In this document: positions 1 to 7,528 of the stretch, in pieces
Layout of the letters: each line of letters starts with the position of its first letter
Position numbering within the stretch: position 1 is the stretch's first letter
NCBI GenBank assembly: GCA_964611755.1
Contig: CAZTBB010000015.1
Coordinates: forward strand, 1-34,867
Direction of reading: 5' to 3'
Source: CAZTBB01 sp964611755
Lineage (GTDB): Bacteria; Pseudomonadota; Alphaproteobacteria; Micavibrionales; Micavibrionaceae
Length of the DNA stretch: 34,867 nucleotides
Made by a program: the position numbers and the translations under genes
The notes under the pieces: generated by a model
The model's database searches: none
What the model was told of the DNA's origin: nothing
Seen by the model: the letters and a program-made list of their open reading frames with translations, nothing else

Positions 1-1
1 T

Positions 2-223
2 ATAGATGCAGGCATCACGGCGGAGATATTAAGGCCGTTCGAGATGATTATGCAGGTGATTTCCGCCGTCATGCCAAGGCTTGATTTGATGGGGCAGACG
101 GCTTGGCTTATTTATGGAGCCCCTGATAATTTGTTTTTTGGCTTCTTTGTTCTTCAAGGCATTATTTTTATCGGGCTTGTATTATCAGCGGCCTGCTTGG
201 ATTTAATCCGAAGGCAGTTTTGA
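2..223 (+). CDS. C-terminal end of a membrane protein, probably ABC-2 type permease (partial)
   Basis: An open frame enters from the left edge and ends with TGA at 221-223, giving about 73 residues with no start in the window. It contains a short amphipathic stretch ending in a MPRLDL-type segment, then a strongly hydrophobic helix of about 25 residues (FFGFFVLQGIIFIGLVLSAA) and a short basic tail ending RRQF. An external loop followed by one last membrane helix and a basic cytoplasmic tail is the usual ending of ABC-2 family permeases. I infer that family from this pattern only; another polytopic membrane protein is possible. The next gene begins four bases after the stop, so the two are probably co-transcribed. 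Confidence 0.5.
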   Translation: MDAGITAEILRPFEMIMQVISAVMPRLDLMGQTAWLIYGAPDNLFFGFFVLQGIIFIGLVLSAACLDLIRRQF

Positions 224-226
224 TCG

Positions 227-943
227 ATGCTTAGAATAATCGGCCTTTATTTCACTCTTTTTGCTTTTATTGCCGGAAATGTTTTTCTCTGGATGAGTGT
301 GCGCGATATTCGAGAGGAATGGCCGAACGTGCCTCCGGCTATGAGTGAGCATGGTGCTCAATCATATGCGTTGGGCGATCAACAGCTGGCCTACCGTATG
401 AGTGCGACCCTGCTTCAGAATCTGGGGGAGAATGATGGCGATGTCCGGCCCTTGCTGGATTATAACTATCAATTTTTGAATGATTGGTTTGTGATGGCGC
501 ATAAATTAGACCCGCAATCATCCATTGTTCCTATTCTGGCGGGGTATGTGTATTCATCAGTCGATGATCCGGAAAAATTGGGACAAATTATCGGTTTTTT
601 GGTGGATGTTGGCCGCGAAGAGACGGGGCGTTTTTGGCGCTGGCTTGTGCGGGCAATGTTTTTGGCGCGCTATAAGTTGGATGATCTTGATTTGACTATT
701 CAAATTGCGGAGATGCTGGAAAATCACCCATCATCCATATTGCCGGCATGGACCCGTAATTTAAGGGCTTATATTTTATCTGACGTTGGCGAAAAACAGG
801 CTGCTAAGGAAATTATGCTGGAGACGATTAAAAGCCAGCACAGCACGCTTGATCCCTCTGAAATCAACAATATGATCTTTATTTTGTGCACCGAGCTATT
901 AAGTGAGCAGGAAAAAGCGCAGAGCGGGCTATGCGAGGGCTGA
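227..943 (+). CDS. Membrane-anchored protein with TPR-like helical region, unknown function
   Basis: A 238-residue protein. Residues 4-24 form one hydrophobic segment (signal anchor or uncleaved signal), followed by a soluble, mainly helical part. Around residues 90-210 the sequence shows repeated alternation of aromatic and small residues typical of TPR-like hairpins (for example the WRWLVRAMFLARYKLDD and WTRNLRAYILSDVGEKQAA stretches), but I cannot assign a clean TPR consensus. It starts four bases after the permease-like gene ends, which suggests a shared transcript and perhaps a periplasmic or membrane accessory role. No catalytic motif was seen. The family is not recognised. Confidence 0.75.
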   Translation: MLRIIGLYFTLFAFIAGNVFLWMSVRDIREEWPNVPPAMSEHGAQSYALGDQQLAYRMSATLLQNLGENDGDVRPLLDYNYQFLNDWFVMAHKLDPQSSIVPILAGYVYSSVDDPEKLGQIIGFLVDVGREETGRFWRWLVRAMFLARYKLDDLDLTIQIAEMLENHPSSILPAWTRNLRAYILSDVGEKQAAKEIMLETIKSQHSTLDPSEINNMIFILCTELLSEQEKAQSGLCEG

Positions 944-995
944 AAACCGTAAGAGGATGTTAATATTTAACATTTATTATAAATTGTTATCGTTG

Positions 996-1001
996 TATAA
1001 T
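996..1001 (+). promoter_or_regulatory. Candidate -10 box for the pilin-like gene
   Basis: A perfect TATAAT lies in an AT-rich gap 46 bases before the pilin start at 1048. The matching -35 position (973-978, TTTATT) is poor, so this is a weak sigma-70 type candidate and could rely on an activator. Confidence 0.3.
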
Positions 1002-1047
1002 GCCATCTGGGATTCGTTTTATATTTCAATTTCTAAGGAGAGAAATT

Positions 1048-1836
1048 ATGTGTGTGGAAGAAAAAGCTGTCGTGAAAACACGGTCTGGTGAGGCTGGTTT
1101 TACATTGGTTGAGCTTGCGATTGTGATGATCATTATTGGTCTTCTTATTGGCGGTGTTCTCAAGGGACAGCAGCTGATTGAAACAGCGCGTTTGACATCA
1201 ACAATGCAACAGATTACGGCGATTGACTCGGCTCTATCAACATTCAGAGACGTCTACCGTTTTTATCCTGGTGATATTCTGACCCCCGGCACGCGCTTGC
1301 CTGGATGTGGCGCGGCACCATGTAACGTGGCTGGCGATGGTGATAACCTGATTGAGCTTGCCAATACAAACACAGCCCTTGGTGCTGCGATGGTATTGGC
1401 CACGGAAGGGGTGCGCTCCTTTGCGCATCTTTACGCGGCCGGTTTGATTTCCGGTGTTGGTGATTTCACCGTGGCTTTGGCGCAGGCTTTTGGTAACCAT
1501 GTGCCAGCGGCCGAGATTGGTGGTGGGTTCAATATCGGATTTTATGATGCGACAGCGCAACCTTCGGGGAATGCGGGTGCTCTCACACTGCGTTCTGGTC
1601 ACTATATCTACTTGTTAGGCCAACCGGGGAGTGATGTTGATGCTGCCGGTATCAATCAGCCTTTAACAGCAACTGGTGCAGAAAGAATTGACCGTAAGTT
1701 TGACGACGGTAATCCTCTGCTTGGAACTGTTCAGGCCGGTGGGTTGGCTGCCTGTATCGTTGCAGGTCCTCCTGCACTCTATAATGGTGCGAATGCCGGT
1801 AATAACTGTTCAGTATTTGTAAGGCTTCAAGGTTAA
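1048..1836 (+). CDS. Type IV pilin-like protein with prepilin N-methylation signal
   Basis: A 262-residue protein. A short basic leader ends in Gly, followed by FTLVELAIVMIIIGLLIGGV: the prepilin peptidase site G|FTLVE with the conserved Glu at +5 and the hydrophobic assembly helix. The rest is a Gly/Ala-rich globular part with a YRFYPGD element just after the helix (the PGD pattern is common in pseudopilins and alphaproteobacterial pilin-like proteins) and Cys residues near residues 87-91 and near the C-terminus that could form disulphides. I chose the ATG at 1048 because AAGGAGAG sits seven bases upstream; an in-frame ATG at 1000 has no such site. No assembly ATPase, prepilin peptidase or secretin is nearby, so it depends on machinery encoded elsewhere. 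Major pilin, minor pilin or pseudopilin cannot be told apart here. Confidence 0.88.
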   Translation: MCVEEKAVVKTRSGEAGFTLVELAIVMIIIGLLIGGVLKGQQLIETARLTSTMQQITAIDSALSTFRDVYRFYPGDILTPGTRLPGCGAAPCNVAGDGDNLIELANTNTALGAAMVLATEGVRSFAHLYAAGLISGVGDFTVALAQAFGNHVPAAEIGGGFNIGFYDATAQPSGNAGALTLRSGHYIYLLGQPGSDVDAAGINQPLTATGAERIDRKFDDGNPLLGTVQAGGLAACIVAGPPALYNGANAGNNCSVFVRLQG

Positions 1837-1864
1837 TACGAAGGCTGCAATGTATAAAGATTTC

Positions 1865-1898
1865 AAAAGCCCTGCTTGTTTTTGCAGGGCTTTTTTTT
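1865..1898. terminator. Rho-independent terminator between pilin gene and leuB (probably bidirectional)
   Basis: GCCCTGC (1869-1875) pairs with GCAGGGC (1884-1890), extended by AAAA/TTTT, with an 8-base loop and a T run on the plus strand. The A run at 1865-1868 gives a shorter T run on the minus strand. It sits between the convergent pilin gene and leuB. Confidence 0.85.
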
Positions 1899-1908
1899 AA
1901 TCTTTTTT

Positions 1909-3033
1909 TTAGATAGCTTGTTTTAGCGGTTGGTTTTTGATCTGTGCCTTAAAGGCTTCAATCAGGGCGTCACCCATTTCGCTTGTTGAGCCCTCTTTGG
2001 ATTTAGCATCCATAATATCTGGCGTGCGGACGCCGTTTTCCAGAACGGCTTGAGCGGCTTGGTCAATTGCATCTGCAATATCACCTGCATTCAATGAGTA
2101 GCGCAGAGCCATTGAGAAACTCAAAATAGTGGCGAGCGGGTTGGCTTTGCCCTGGCCTGCAATATCGGGGGCCGATCCATGAACGGGTTCATAAAGCCCC
2201 GGCGTACCATCCTGGCCTAAGGAGGCTGATGGCAACATACCAAGTGATCCTGTCAGCATCGCTGCCTCATCGGAGAGGATATCCCCAAAGAGGTTATCTG
2301 TCACAATCACGTCAAATTGTGATGGGTTACGCAAAAGCTGCATAGCTGCATTATCTGCATACATGTGCTCGAGTGATATGGATGGAAATTCATCGGCATG
2401 GAGCTTTGTGATTTCTTCTTTCCACAAGATGCCGGATTCCATGACATTCGATTTTTCGCATGATGTCACGCGTCCGGAGCGCTTTTGTGCAAGATCAAAA
2501 GCAACGCGCCCAATGCGCTGTATTTCCGATGTGGTGTAGGTTTGCGTGTTAAATCCGCGGCGCTGTCCATCTGGCAGGTCTTCAATACCGCGCGGCTCTC
2601 CGAAATAGACACCGCCGGTTAATTCACGCACAATGAGAATATCAAGGCCTTTGACAATTTCCGGTTTGAGGCTTGATGCATCAATCAGTGCATCAAAGAC
2701 AAGCGCAGGACGAAGATTGGCGAATAGGTCTAATTCCTTGCGCAGCCTGAGCAGGCCTGCCTCGGGTCTTAATGCATAGTCAACACCATCCCATTGGGGG
2801 CCGCCCACAGAAACCATTAAAAGCGCATCGCACGCTTTGCACGCATTCAGTGTGTCATCGGTTAACGGTTCACCATGCTCATCGTAAGATGCGCCGCCAA
2901 TAAGGCCTTCCGTGATATTAAAGCGATGCGTTGTATGCGCCTCAATAGCATGGATCAGTTTTTTAACCTCTGCCATGACTTCGTTGCTAATGCCATCACT
3001 GTTTAGAAGCATTAAATTATGGGTTGCGCTCAT
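1909..3033 (-). CDS. leuB: 3-isopropylmalate dehydrogenase (LeuB)
   Basis: A 374-residue protein of the isocitrate/isopropylmalate dehydrogenase family, which oxidatively decarboxylates 3-isopropylmalate with NAD in the third step of leucine synthesis. Diagnostic elements are present: substrate-binding Arg segments (YALRPEAGLLRLRKEL, ANLRPA), RELTGGVYFG, the catalytic Lys in CEKSNVMES, ADNAAMQL, the metal-binding Asp pair in FGDILSDEAAM, and EPVHGSAPDIAGQGKANP. The start at 3033 has GGAG upstream and fits family length; the longer frame would run into leuD. Odd point: the family's N-terminal GDGIGPEV motif reads NSDGISNEV (residues 11-19). leuD lies 31 bases upstream on the same strand, so the two form an operon. 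Confidence 0.93.
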   Translation of the reverse strand: MSATHNLMLLNSDGISNEVMAEVKKLIHAIEAHTTHRFNITEGLIGGASYDEHGEPLTDDTLNACKACDALLMVSVGGPQWDGVDYALRPEAGLLRLRKELDLFANLRPALVFDALIDASSLKPEIVKGLDILIVRELTGGVYFGEPRGIEDLPDGQRRGFNTQTYTTSEIQRIGRVAFDLAQKRSGRVTSCEKSNVMESGILWKEEITKLHADEFPSISLEHMYADNAAMQLLRNPSQFDVIVTDNLFGDILSDEAAMLTGSLGMLPSASLGQDGTPGLYEPVHGSAPDIAGQGKANPLATILSFSMALRYSLNAGDIADAIDQAAQAVLENGVRTPDIMDAKSKEGSTSEMGDALIEAFKAQIKNQPLKQAI

Positions 3034-3064
3034 AATATATTTCTCCACATTTGAATCGTCATTC

Positions 3065-3670
3065 TTAGATCCAGGGCTTGTCCTGAGACCGCCTCTTTTC
3101 ATAAGTTCCAATCATGGTTTCTTTTTCCATGGTGAGGCCAATATCATCCAAGCCATTGAGCAGGCAATGCTTTCGGAATGGATCAATTTCAAAGGTAAAG
3201 CTGAATTTATTGCCGCGGCTCACTGTTTGCTTCTCAAGATCAATATCAATCAATCCATCGGGGTTATCTTTGGCCTCTTGCATCAATTGATCAATTTGCT
3301 CTTGGGGGAGAGCAATGGGCAAAATACCGTTTTTGAAACTATTGTTGTAGAAAATATCAGCAAAGGAGGGCGCCAGAATACAGCGAATACCAAAGTCAAG
3401 CAGCGCCCACGGCGCATGTTCACGGCTTGAACCACAGCCAAAATTATCGCCGGTAATCAGAATTTCAGCCTGTCTGTATGGAGTTTGATTGAGAACAAAG
3501 TCGGTTTTTTCGCTGCCGTCCTGCTCATAGCGAATATCATTAAAGGCGTGAACGCCAAGGCCTGTGCGCTTTATTGTTTTTAAGAACTGTTTTGGAATGA
3601 TGATATCCGTATCAACATTCATCATATCCAGAGGAGCGGCTATCGCGCTCAGTGTTGTAAAGGGCTGCAT
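3065..3670 (-). CDS. leuD: 3-isopropylmalate dehydratase small subunit (LeuD)
   Basis: A 201-residue protein matching the usual LeuD length. It pairs with LeuC to isomerise 2-isopropylmalate to 3-isopropylmalate through dehydration and rehydration. The swivel-domain signatures are visible: NVDTDIIIPKQFLK near residue 18, GDNFGCGSSREHAPWAL near residue 75, and an FYNNSFKNGILPI segment near residue 107. An AAGG ribosome site precedes the ATG. It lies between an HD-GYP-like gene (30 bases upstream) and leuB (31 bases downstream). Its partner leuC is nearly 2 kb away behind two plus-strand genes, so both subunits cannot come from one simple transcript. Confidence 0.96.
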   Translation of the reverse strand: MQPFTTLSAIAAPLDMMNVDTDIIIPKQFLKTIKRTGLGVHAFNDIRYEQDGSEKTDFVLNQTPYRQAEILITGDNFGCGSSREHAPWALLDFGIRCILAPSFADIFYNNSFKNGILPIALPQEQIDQLMQEAKDNPDGLIDIDLEKQTVSRGNKFSFTFEIDPFRKHCLLNGLDDIGLTMEKETMIGTYEKRRSQDKPWI

Positions 3671-3700
3671 GAAAATTTACCTTAATAATGATATCTAAAT

Positions 3701-4393
3701 TTAAGCCGTTTCTTTATAGCGCTTAATTTTGTATTCCGCAAAGATTTCAAAGACATCCATATCAAAAAACTCAGCCCCTTTTTCATCGCGCATACGTTTG
3801 AGCACACCCGGGGTTGAAATATCACGGTCACCATAATGCGGCCGCCAAATTTGCCACCCATCAAAGGCTTCGATGATAGCAACCAGCCTTACGGGATAAG
3901 ATAGCTCATTCCCTTTTAGGCCACGATAGCCGGATCCATCCATTTTTTCGTGGTGGTTTAAAATGATGTCCGACATTAATCGTTTGAATGGATGTGCAAT
4001 GGTGGAGAATTTAGAGCGCACCATATCTTCGCCCAAAATGGTATGAGATCGTCGTCTCTCGCGCATGGCATCAGATGGTTTGCCCTCCAGATCCCATATT
4101 TCAACAGGCAAGAGACGCTTTCCAATATCATGGACAAGCGTTGCCCAATACATATTCTCGGCCAGAGATTCACCAAATCCCATATGGCGACACGTGCCTC
4201 TGACATCGTTGGCGACACGGGTGGCATGTTGATGGAAAACATACTCAACGCCTTGCGGGCGTTTTTCATCAAACTCTTTGAGCAATTGCATCTCTTGTTC
4301 GATAAAGGGTTTGAATATATTCTGGCAAGTTTCGTCTTTGCGAAAGTCAAAGTCAGAGGGCCATTGCAGCGATGTGAGTATATCCGTATTCAT
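3701..4393 (-). CDS. HD-GYP-like phosphohydrolase, possible cyclic di-GMP phosphodiesterase
   Basis: A 230-residue stand-alone protein. Its motifs follow the HD-GYP order: an early His (FHQHATRVA, about 54-61), VHDIGK (87-92), RSHTILGED (115-123), HHE (147-149) and DGSGYR (152-157), then an AFDGW segment near 176-180. HD-GYP proteins hydrolyse cyclic di-nucleotides using two or three metals. Two departures: the GYP Pro is Arg, and the Asp usually preceding the FDAL-like element is Glu175. Metal binding may be retained, but substrate is uncertain. No sensor domain is fused. The gene lies 30 bases before leuD and may share its transcript, an unusual partner for leucine genes. The ATG at 4393 lacks a clear ribosome site, so the start is less sure. 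Confidence 0.82.
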   Translation of the reverse strand: MNTDILTSLQWPSDFDFRKDETCQNIFKPFIEQEMQLLKEFDEKRPQGVEYVFHQHATRVANDVRGTCRHMGFGESLAENMYWATLVHDIGKRLLPVEIWDLEGKPSDAMRERRRSHTILGEDMVRSKFSTIAHPFKRLMSDIILNHHEKMDGSGYRGLKGNELSYPVRLVAIIEAFDGWQIWRPHYGDRDISTPGVLKRMRDEKGAEFFDMDVFEIFAEYKIKRYKETA

Positions 4394-4433
4394 ACTAAAT
4401 TTGCGTTGTCATAATGAAAAAGTGTACCATTAA

Positions 4434-4448
4434 AGTAACATTGTTACT
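4434..4448. promoter_or_regulatory. 15-bp perfect inverted repeat in divergent promoter region (possible operator)
   Basis: AGTAACA-T-TGTTACT lies between the divergent HD-GYP-like gene (minus) and the 103-residue secreted protein gene (plus). On the minus strand it falls between a TTGATT at 4454-4459 and a TTTAAT at 4429-4434, separated by 19 bases, so a bound regulator could act on the leuD/leuB unit. About two such 7+1+7 palindromes are expected by chance in a window this size, so location is the main argument. Confidence 0.35.
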
Positions 4449-4491
4449 GTTTAAATCAAACAGTGTTTCACAAAAAATAGTACAGGGAATA

Positions 4492-4803
4492 ATGGTTTTG
4501 GGGAATTTAAAGTTGCTTGCAGCTTTGTTTGGTTTTGTGCTTTGCCTTATGGGCAATGCCAAAGCGGATGACCTTTTTACCTACAAAGACTTTCTTGAGT
4601 TTACGGATAATATGCATCGGCATGTCGAAATAGACGGCAATCGTGAAATCACCTATAAATTTTCCGATATAGACAATGAGGATCTTACTCTCCATCTGTT
4701 TTTAAATAATCAGAGTTTTTCTGATGACATGCCGGATGCTATCGCGAAGGACCTGAATTCAATAGCTCCGGCGGCCGGGCTGAAGATCAAAATGGGGTTT
4801 TAA
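4492..4803 (+). CDS. Small secreted protein of unknown function
   Basis: A 103-residue protein if started at the ATG at 4492 (GGGA upstream). Residues 1-22 are a plain Sec signal peptide: a short basic n-region, a Leu/Ala/Phe core and a GNAKA site with predicted cleavage before DDLF. The mature part of about 80 residues is acidic, without Cys and without a motif I recognise. An upstream in-frame ATG at 4414 would bury the signal peptide and is less likely. It is divergent from the HD-GYP-like gene and precedes another unknown gene on the same strand by 85 bases. Periplasmic location is inferred from the signal only. Confidence 0.7.
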   Translation: MVLGNLKLLAALFGFVLCLMGNAKADDLFTYKDFLEFTDNMHRHVEIDGNREITYKFSDIDNEDLTLHLFLNNQSFSDDMPDAIAKDLNSIAPAAGLKIKMGF

Positions 4804-4888
4804 ACAATCATATTGCATTGCGTATAGATTTTCCTTTGTCATTCTTCTAATCTCATCTCATTACAAACAAACCTTTAAGGAGAGACCA

Positions 4889-5608
4889 ATGCTGGATGGC
4901 ATGGCATGCCCGCCCCAAGGGCAAAGTTTTGCAATTGTAGAGGCAAGCCCGGATTATATTCGTGCCTTTAATGGCGCCGCTTCGGATGGAGCGCCCATAG
5001 AGGCCGGTGCAACATTGCGGATTGAGTGTATAGACGGAGAGATGCGCGCGATTGTCCAGCTGGATGGTGAGAGCCCCGCACAAGACGAGGCGGAAAGCGT
5101 TCAAGAAACTATTGTTGTCAAGGGGACAAGAACCCATAGGGTTGATGAAACTGCGCCTGATATTGAGATAGGCTCTGTAACATTTACGCGTGAGTGTGAG
5201 ACTCTTGATTGTTCTGATCGGCAATGGGTTGTTCGCGGCCTGGGAGAGGGGGAAGCAACGGCAGATGTTGAAGAGCAGGATCGCGGCTTGGCCGAAGAGC
5301 CGGAGTTTCGCATTAACATTGAATCTGACCGTCTCCTGAGTGCCCCAACACCAGCAATGCTTTCGGGTTTACCGGGCAATAGAACCTATTTTGGACTGGA
5401 TACGGATCCGGATAGCCTTGTTGATGATGGTTTGATTGAATTATCCAGCTCATGGGCCAATACCGATGCAGATGGCCGTGGTTGGCATGCAAAGCTTTTT
5501 GTTACCGTTGATGGTGAAGAACGCTATCGCCCGGGCGTACCGCTTCTGCGCAACCCTTCAGCGCCACTTGAAAATGTTGTCGGTATTGAACTTACCAGAC
5601 GTTTTTAG
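4889..5608 (+). CDS. Acidic protein of unknown function
   Basis: A 239-residue protein with a strong ribosome site (AAGGAGAG) seven bases before the ATG. No signal peptide or membrane helix is visible, and it is strongly acidic. A VQETIVVKGTRTHR stretch near residues 71-84 and a pair of Cys (RECETLDC) near 115-122 are the only distinctive features; the rest reads as beta-rich with Gly/Asp turns. I do not recognise the family. It runs towards leuC and the two stop codons overlap by four bases. Together with the secreted protein gene before it, it forms a plus-strand insertion inside an otherwise minus-strand leucine cluster. Confidence 0.68.
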   Translation: MLDGMACPPQGQSFAIVEASPDYIRAFNGAASDGAPIEAGATLRIECIDGEMRAIVQLDGESPAQDEAESVQETIVVKGTRTHRVDETAPDIEIGSVTFTRECETLDCSDRQWVVRGLGEGEATADVEEQDRGLAEEPEFRINIESDRLLSAPTPAMLSGLPGNRTYFGLDTDPDSLVDDGLIELSSSWANTDADGRGWHAKLFVTVDGEERYRPGVPLLRNPSAPLENVVGIELTRRF

Positions 5609-7011
5609 GAAAATTCCCTGACATCGCTGAGCTTGCCGTTTATGGCGGCTGCGGCTGCCATGGCGGGCGAAAGTAAATGCGTGCGACCACCGCGCCCTTG
5701 TCGCCCTTCGAAATTACGGTTTGATGTAGATGCGCAGCGCTCACCGGGCTCAAGTTTATCGGCATTCATAGCCAAGCACATTGAACAGCCTGGCTCTCGC
5801 CAATCAAAACCACTCTCAATAAAGATTTTATCCAACCCTTCTTCCTCGGCTTGTGCTTTGACCAGGCCTGATCCCGGGACAATCATCGCATAAACGGAGT
5901 CGGCCACTTTTTTATCTTTGGCGATCTTTGCCACTTCGCGCAAATCTTCGATGCGTGCATTGGTACAAGAACCAATAAACACTTTATCAACGGCTATATC
6001 GGTCATATTTGTGCCGGCTTCCAAGCCCATGTAATCCAGCATACGTTCAACCGATGCTTTTTTATTCGGGTCATCAAAATCATCCGGGCTCGGAACGGAT
6101 CCTGTAATCGGCATGACATCCTCAGGCGTTGTACCCCATGTTACCATCGGCGGGATATCCGCGGCATTTAAAGTGACTTCCTTATCATAGCTTGCACCCT
6201 CATCACTTGGAAGGGTTTGCCAGTAGGATACAGCCTTATCCCAATCATCACCTTGCGGGGCATAGGGGCGACCCTTGATGTAGTTAAACGTCGTTTCATC
6301 GGGTGCAACCATGCCGGCACGTGCGCCGCCCTCAATCGACATGTTGCAGATTGTCATGCGGCCTTCCATGGACAGGCTGCGCACAGCTTCGCCGGCATAT
6401 TCAATCACATGTCCGGTGCCACCGGCCGTTCCTATCTCACCAATGATGGCAAGGATCATATCTTTGGCTGTCACTCCTACCGGCAGGGCACCATTAACAG
6501 TAATACGCATGGATTTTGCCGGCTTCTGGATCAGGGTTTGCGTGGCGAGCACATGTTCCACTTCGGATGTCCCAATACCAAAGGCCAGAGACCCAAAAGC
6601 GCCATGCGTGCTTGTATGGCTATCGCCACACACAATCGTCATGCCCGGCTGTGTAAAGCCTTGCTCCGGGCCAATAATATGCACAATACCTTGGCGTTTA
6701 TCATTCATATCAAAGAGGGTGACACCAAATTCTTCACAATTTTTGCGCAATGTCTCGATCTGGATACGGCTATCCTCTTCCTTGATGCCGTCGCTGCGGT
6801 CTGATGTCGGCACGTTGTGATCCGCAACCGCCAGTGTTGCTCCAACATTACGGACTTTGCGGCCAGCTATGCGAAGCCCCTCGAAAGCTTGCGGGGATGT
6901 CACTTCATGCACGAGATGGCGATCAATATAGATCAGGCATGTGCCATCATCTTGTTGATCAATGACGTGGTCCGCCCAGATTTTTTCAAAAAGTGTTTTT
7001 GGTTGAGGCAT
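5605..7011 (-). CDS. leuC: 3-isopropylmalate dehydratase large subunit (LeuC)
   Basis: A 468-residue aconitase-family protein, close to the family's usual 466-470. It carries the 4Fe-4S cluster of isopropylmalate isomerase; the three ligand Cys are seen in GSCTNARIEDL and GCSMCLAMN. Other family marks are VADHNVPT, GDSHTSTHGAFG, GIGTSEVEHVLATQT and the C-terminal RNFEGRQGRGGRTHLLSP. I prefer the ATG at 7011, 12 bases after AAGGA, over a TTG at 7020 only three bases from it. It works with LeuD, encoded about 1.9 kb downstream, but two plus-strand genes and the HD-GYP-like gene separate them, so it needs its own promoter in the gap upstream of 7011. Confidence 0.97.
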   Translation of the reverse strand: MPQPKTLFEKIWADHVIDQQDDGTCLIYIDRHLVHEVTSPQAFEGLRIAGRKVRNVGATLAVADHNVPTSDRSDGIKEEDSRIQIETLRKNCEEFGVTLFDMNDKRQGIVHIIGPEQGFTQPGMTIVCGDSHTSTHGAFGSLAFGIGTSEVEHVLATQTLIQKPAKSMRITVNGALPVGVTAKDMILAIIGEIGTAGGTGHVIEYAGEAVRSLSMEGRMTICNMSIEGGARAGMVAPDETTFNYIKGRPYAPQGDDWDKAVSYWQTLPSDEGASYDKEVTLNAADIPPMVTWGTTPEDVMPITGSVPSPDDFDDPNKKASVERMLDYMGLEAGTNMTDIAVDKVFIGSCTNARIEDLREVAKIAKDKKVADSVYAMIVPGSGLVKAQAEEEGLDKIFIESGFDWREPGCSMCLAMNADKLEPGERCASTSNRNFEGRQGRGGRTHLLSPAMAAAAAINGKLSDVREFS

Positions 7012-7159
7012 TGTTACCAATATTCCTTTTAAGGTCTTGTTTTTGCAGCGTTTATACTATCGCATTTATCGCACAGAATGACACATTTCTTAGGACTTTC
7101 TCAATAGTTTTTGCATAAACTATACATTGCAATGCGAAAATAAAATCGGGAGGGTGTAA

Positions 7160-7450
7160 ATGACTGATTTTAAAGACAATAAACGAGGTGTGCGTGCAAA
7201 AATTGGTAAAAATGACCAAGGCAGGGCAGAAATTCATTTCTTTGACCCGTCCTATGTGCGTGCAGATAGTATTTTGATAAACCGTAATGATCTCAGCATT
7301 TCTGCAATTTTACATGAGCAGGCGCATTTTATTGCAAATATCGAGCATGATGTATTGGAACTGCTGGATGGTCTTGATGAGATCCAGCTCTCGGCCCCAC
7401 ATTATGAGGGTGGAGAGTTGCGATTAAAATCAACAATAACAGTGCATTAA
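7160..7450 (+). CDS. Small protein with HExxH-like motif, unknown function
   Basis: A 96-residue protein with a good ribosome site (GGGAGGG seven bases or so upstream). No signal or membrane helix is present. Residues around 52-56 read HEQAH within a hydrophobic frame (AILHEQAHFI), which fits the extended HExxH zinc-peptidase pattern, but the protein is far smaller than known peptidase domains and no clear third ligand is visible, so activity is doubtful. The rest is acidic with a beta-rich end. Family not recognised. It stands alone between leuC (divergent) and rplS (convergent) and ends at a shared terminator. Confidence 0.65.
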   Translation: MTDFKDNKRGVRAKIGKNDQGRAEIHFFDPSYVRADSILINRNDLSISAILHEQAHFIANIEHDVLELLDGLDEIQLSAPHYEGGELRLKSTITVH

Positions 7451-7476
7451 TTGATAAATTTAATACTGAACATGAA

Positions 7477-7504
7477 AAAAGGGCTTGGAAATTCAAGCCC
7501 TTTT
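7477..7504. terminator. Bidirectional Rho-independent terminator
   Basis: A perfect 11-base-pair stem (AAAAGGGCTTG, 7477-7487, with CAAGCCCTTTT, 7494-7504) and a six-base loop, lying between the convergent 96-residue gene and rplS. A/T runs flank it on both sides, so it can stop transcription in both directions. Confidence 0.9.
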
Positions 7505-7528
7505 GCATTCTTTAATAATAAAGTGTCT

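Noticed and set aside
2912..3430. 172-codon plus-strand open frame over leuB-leuD junction
   Set aside because: Antisense to two well-supported genes, with no ribosome site or recognisable protein features.
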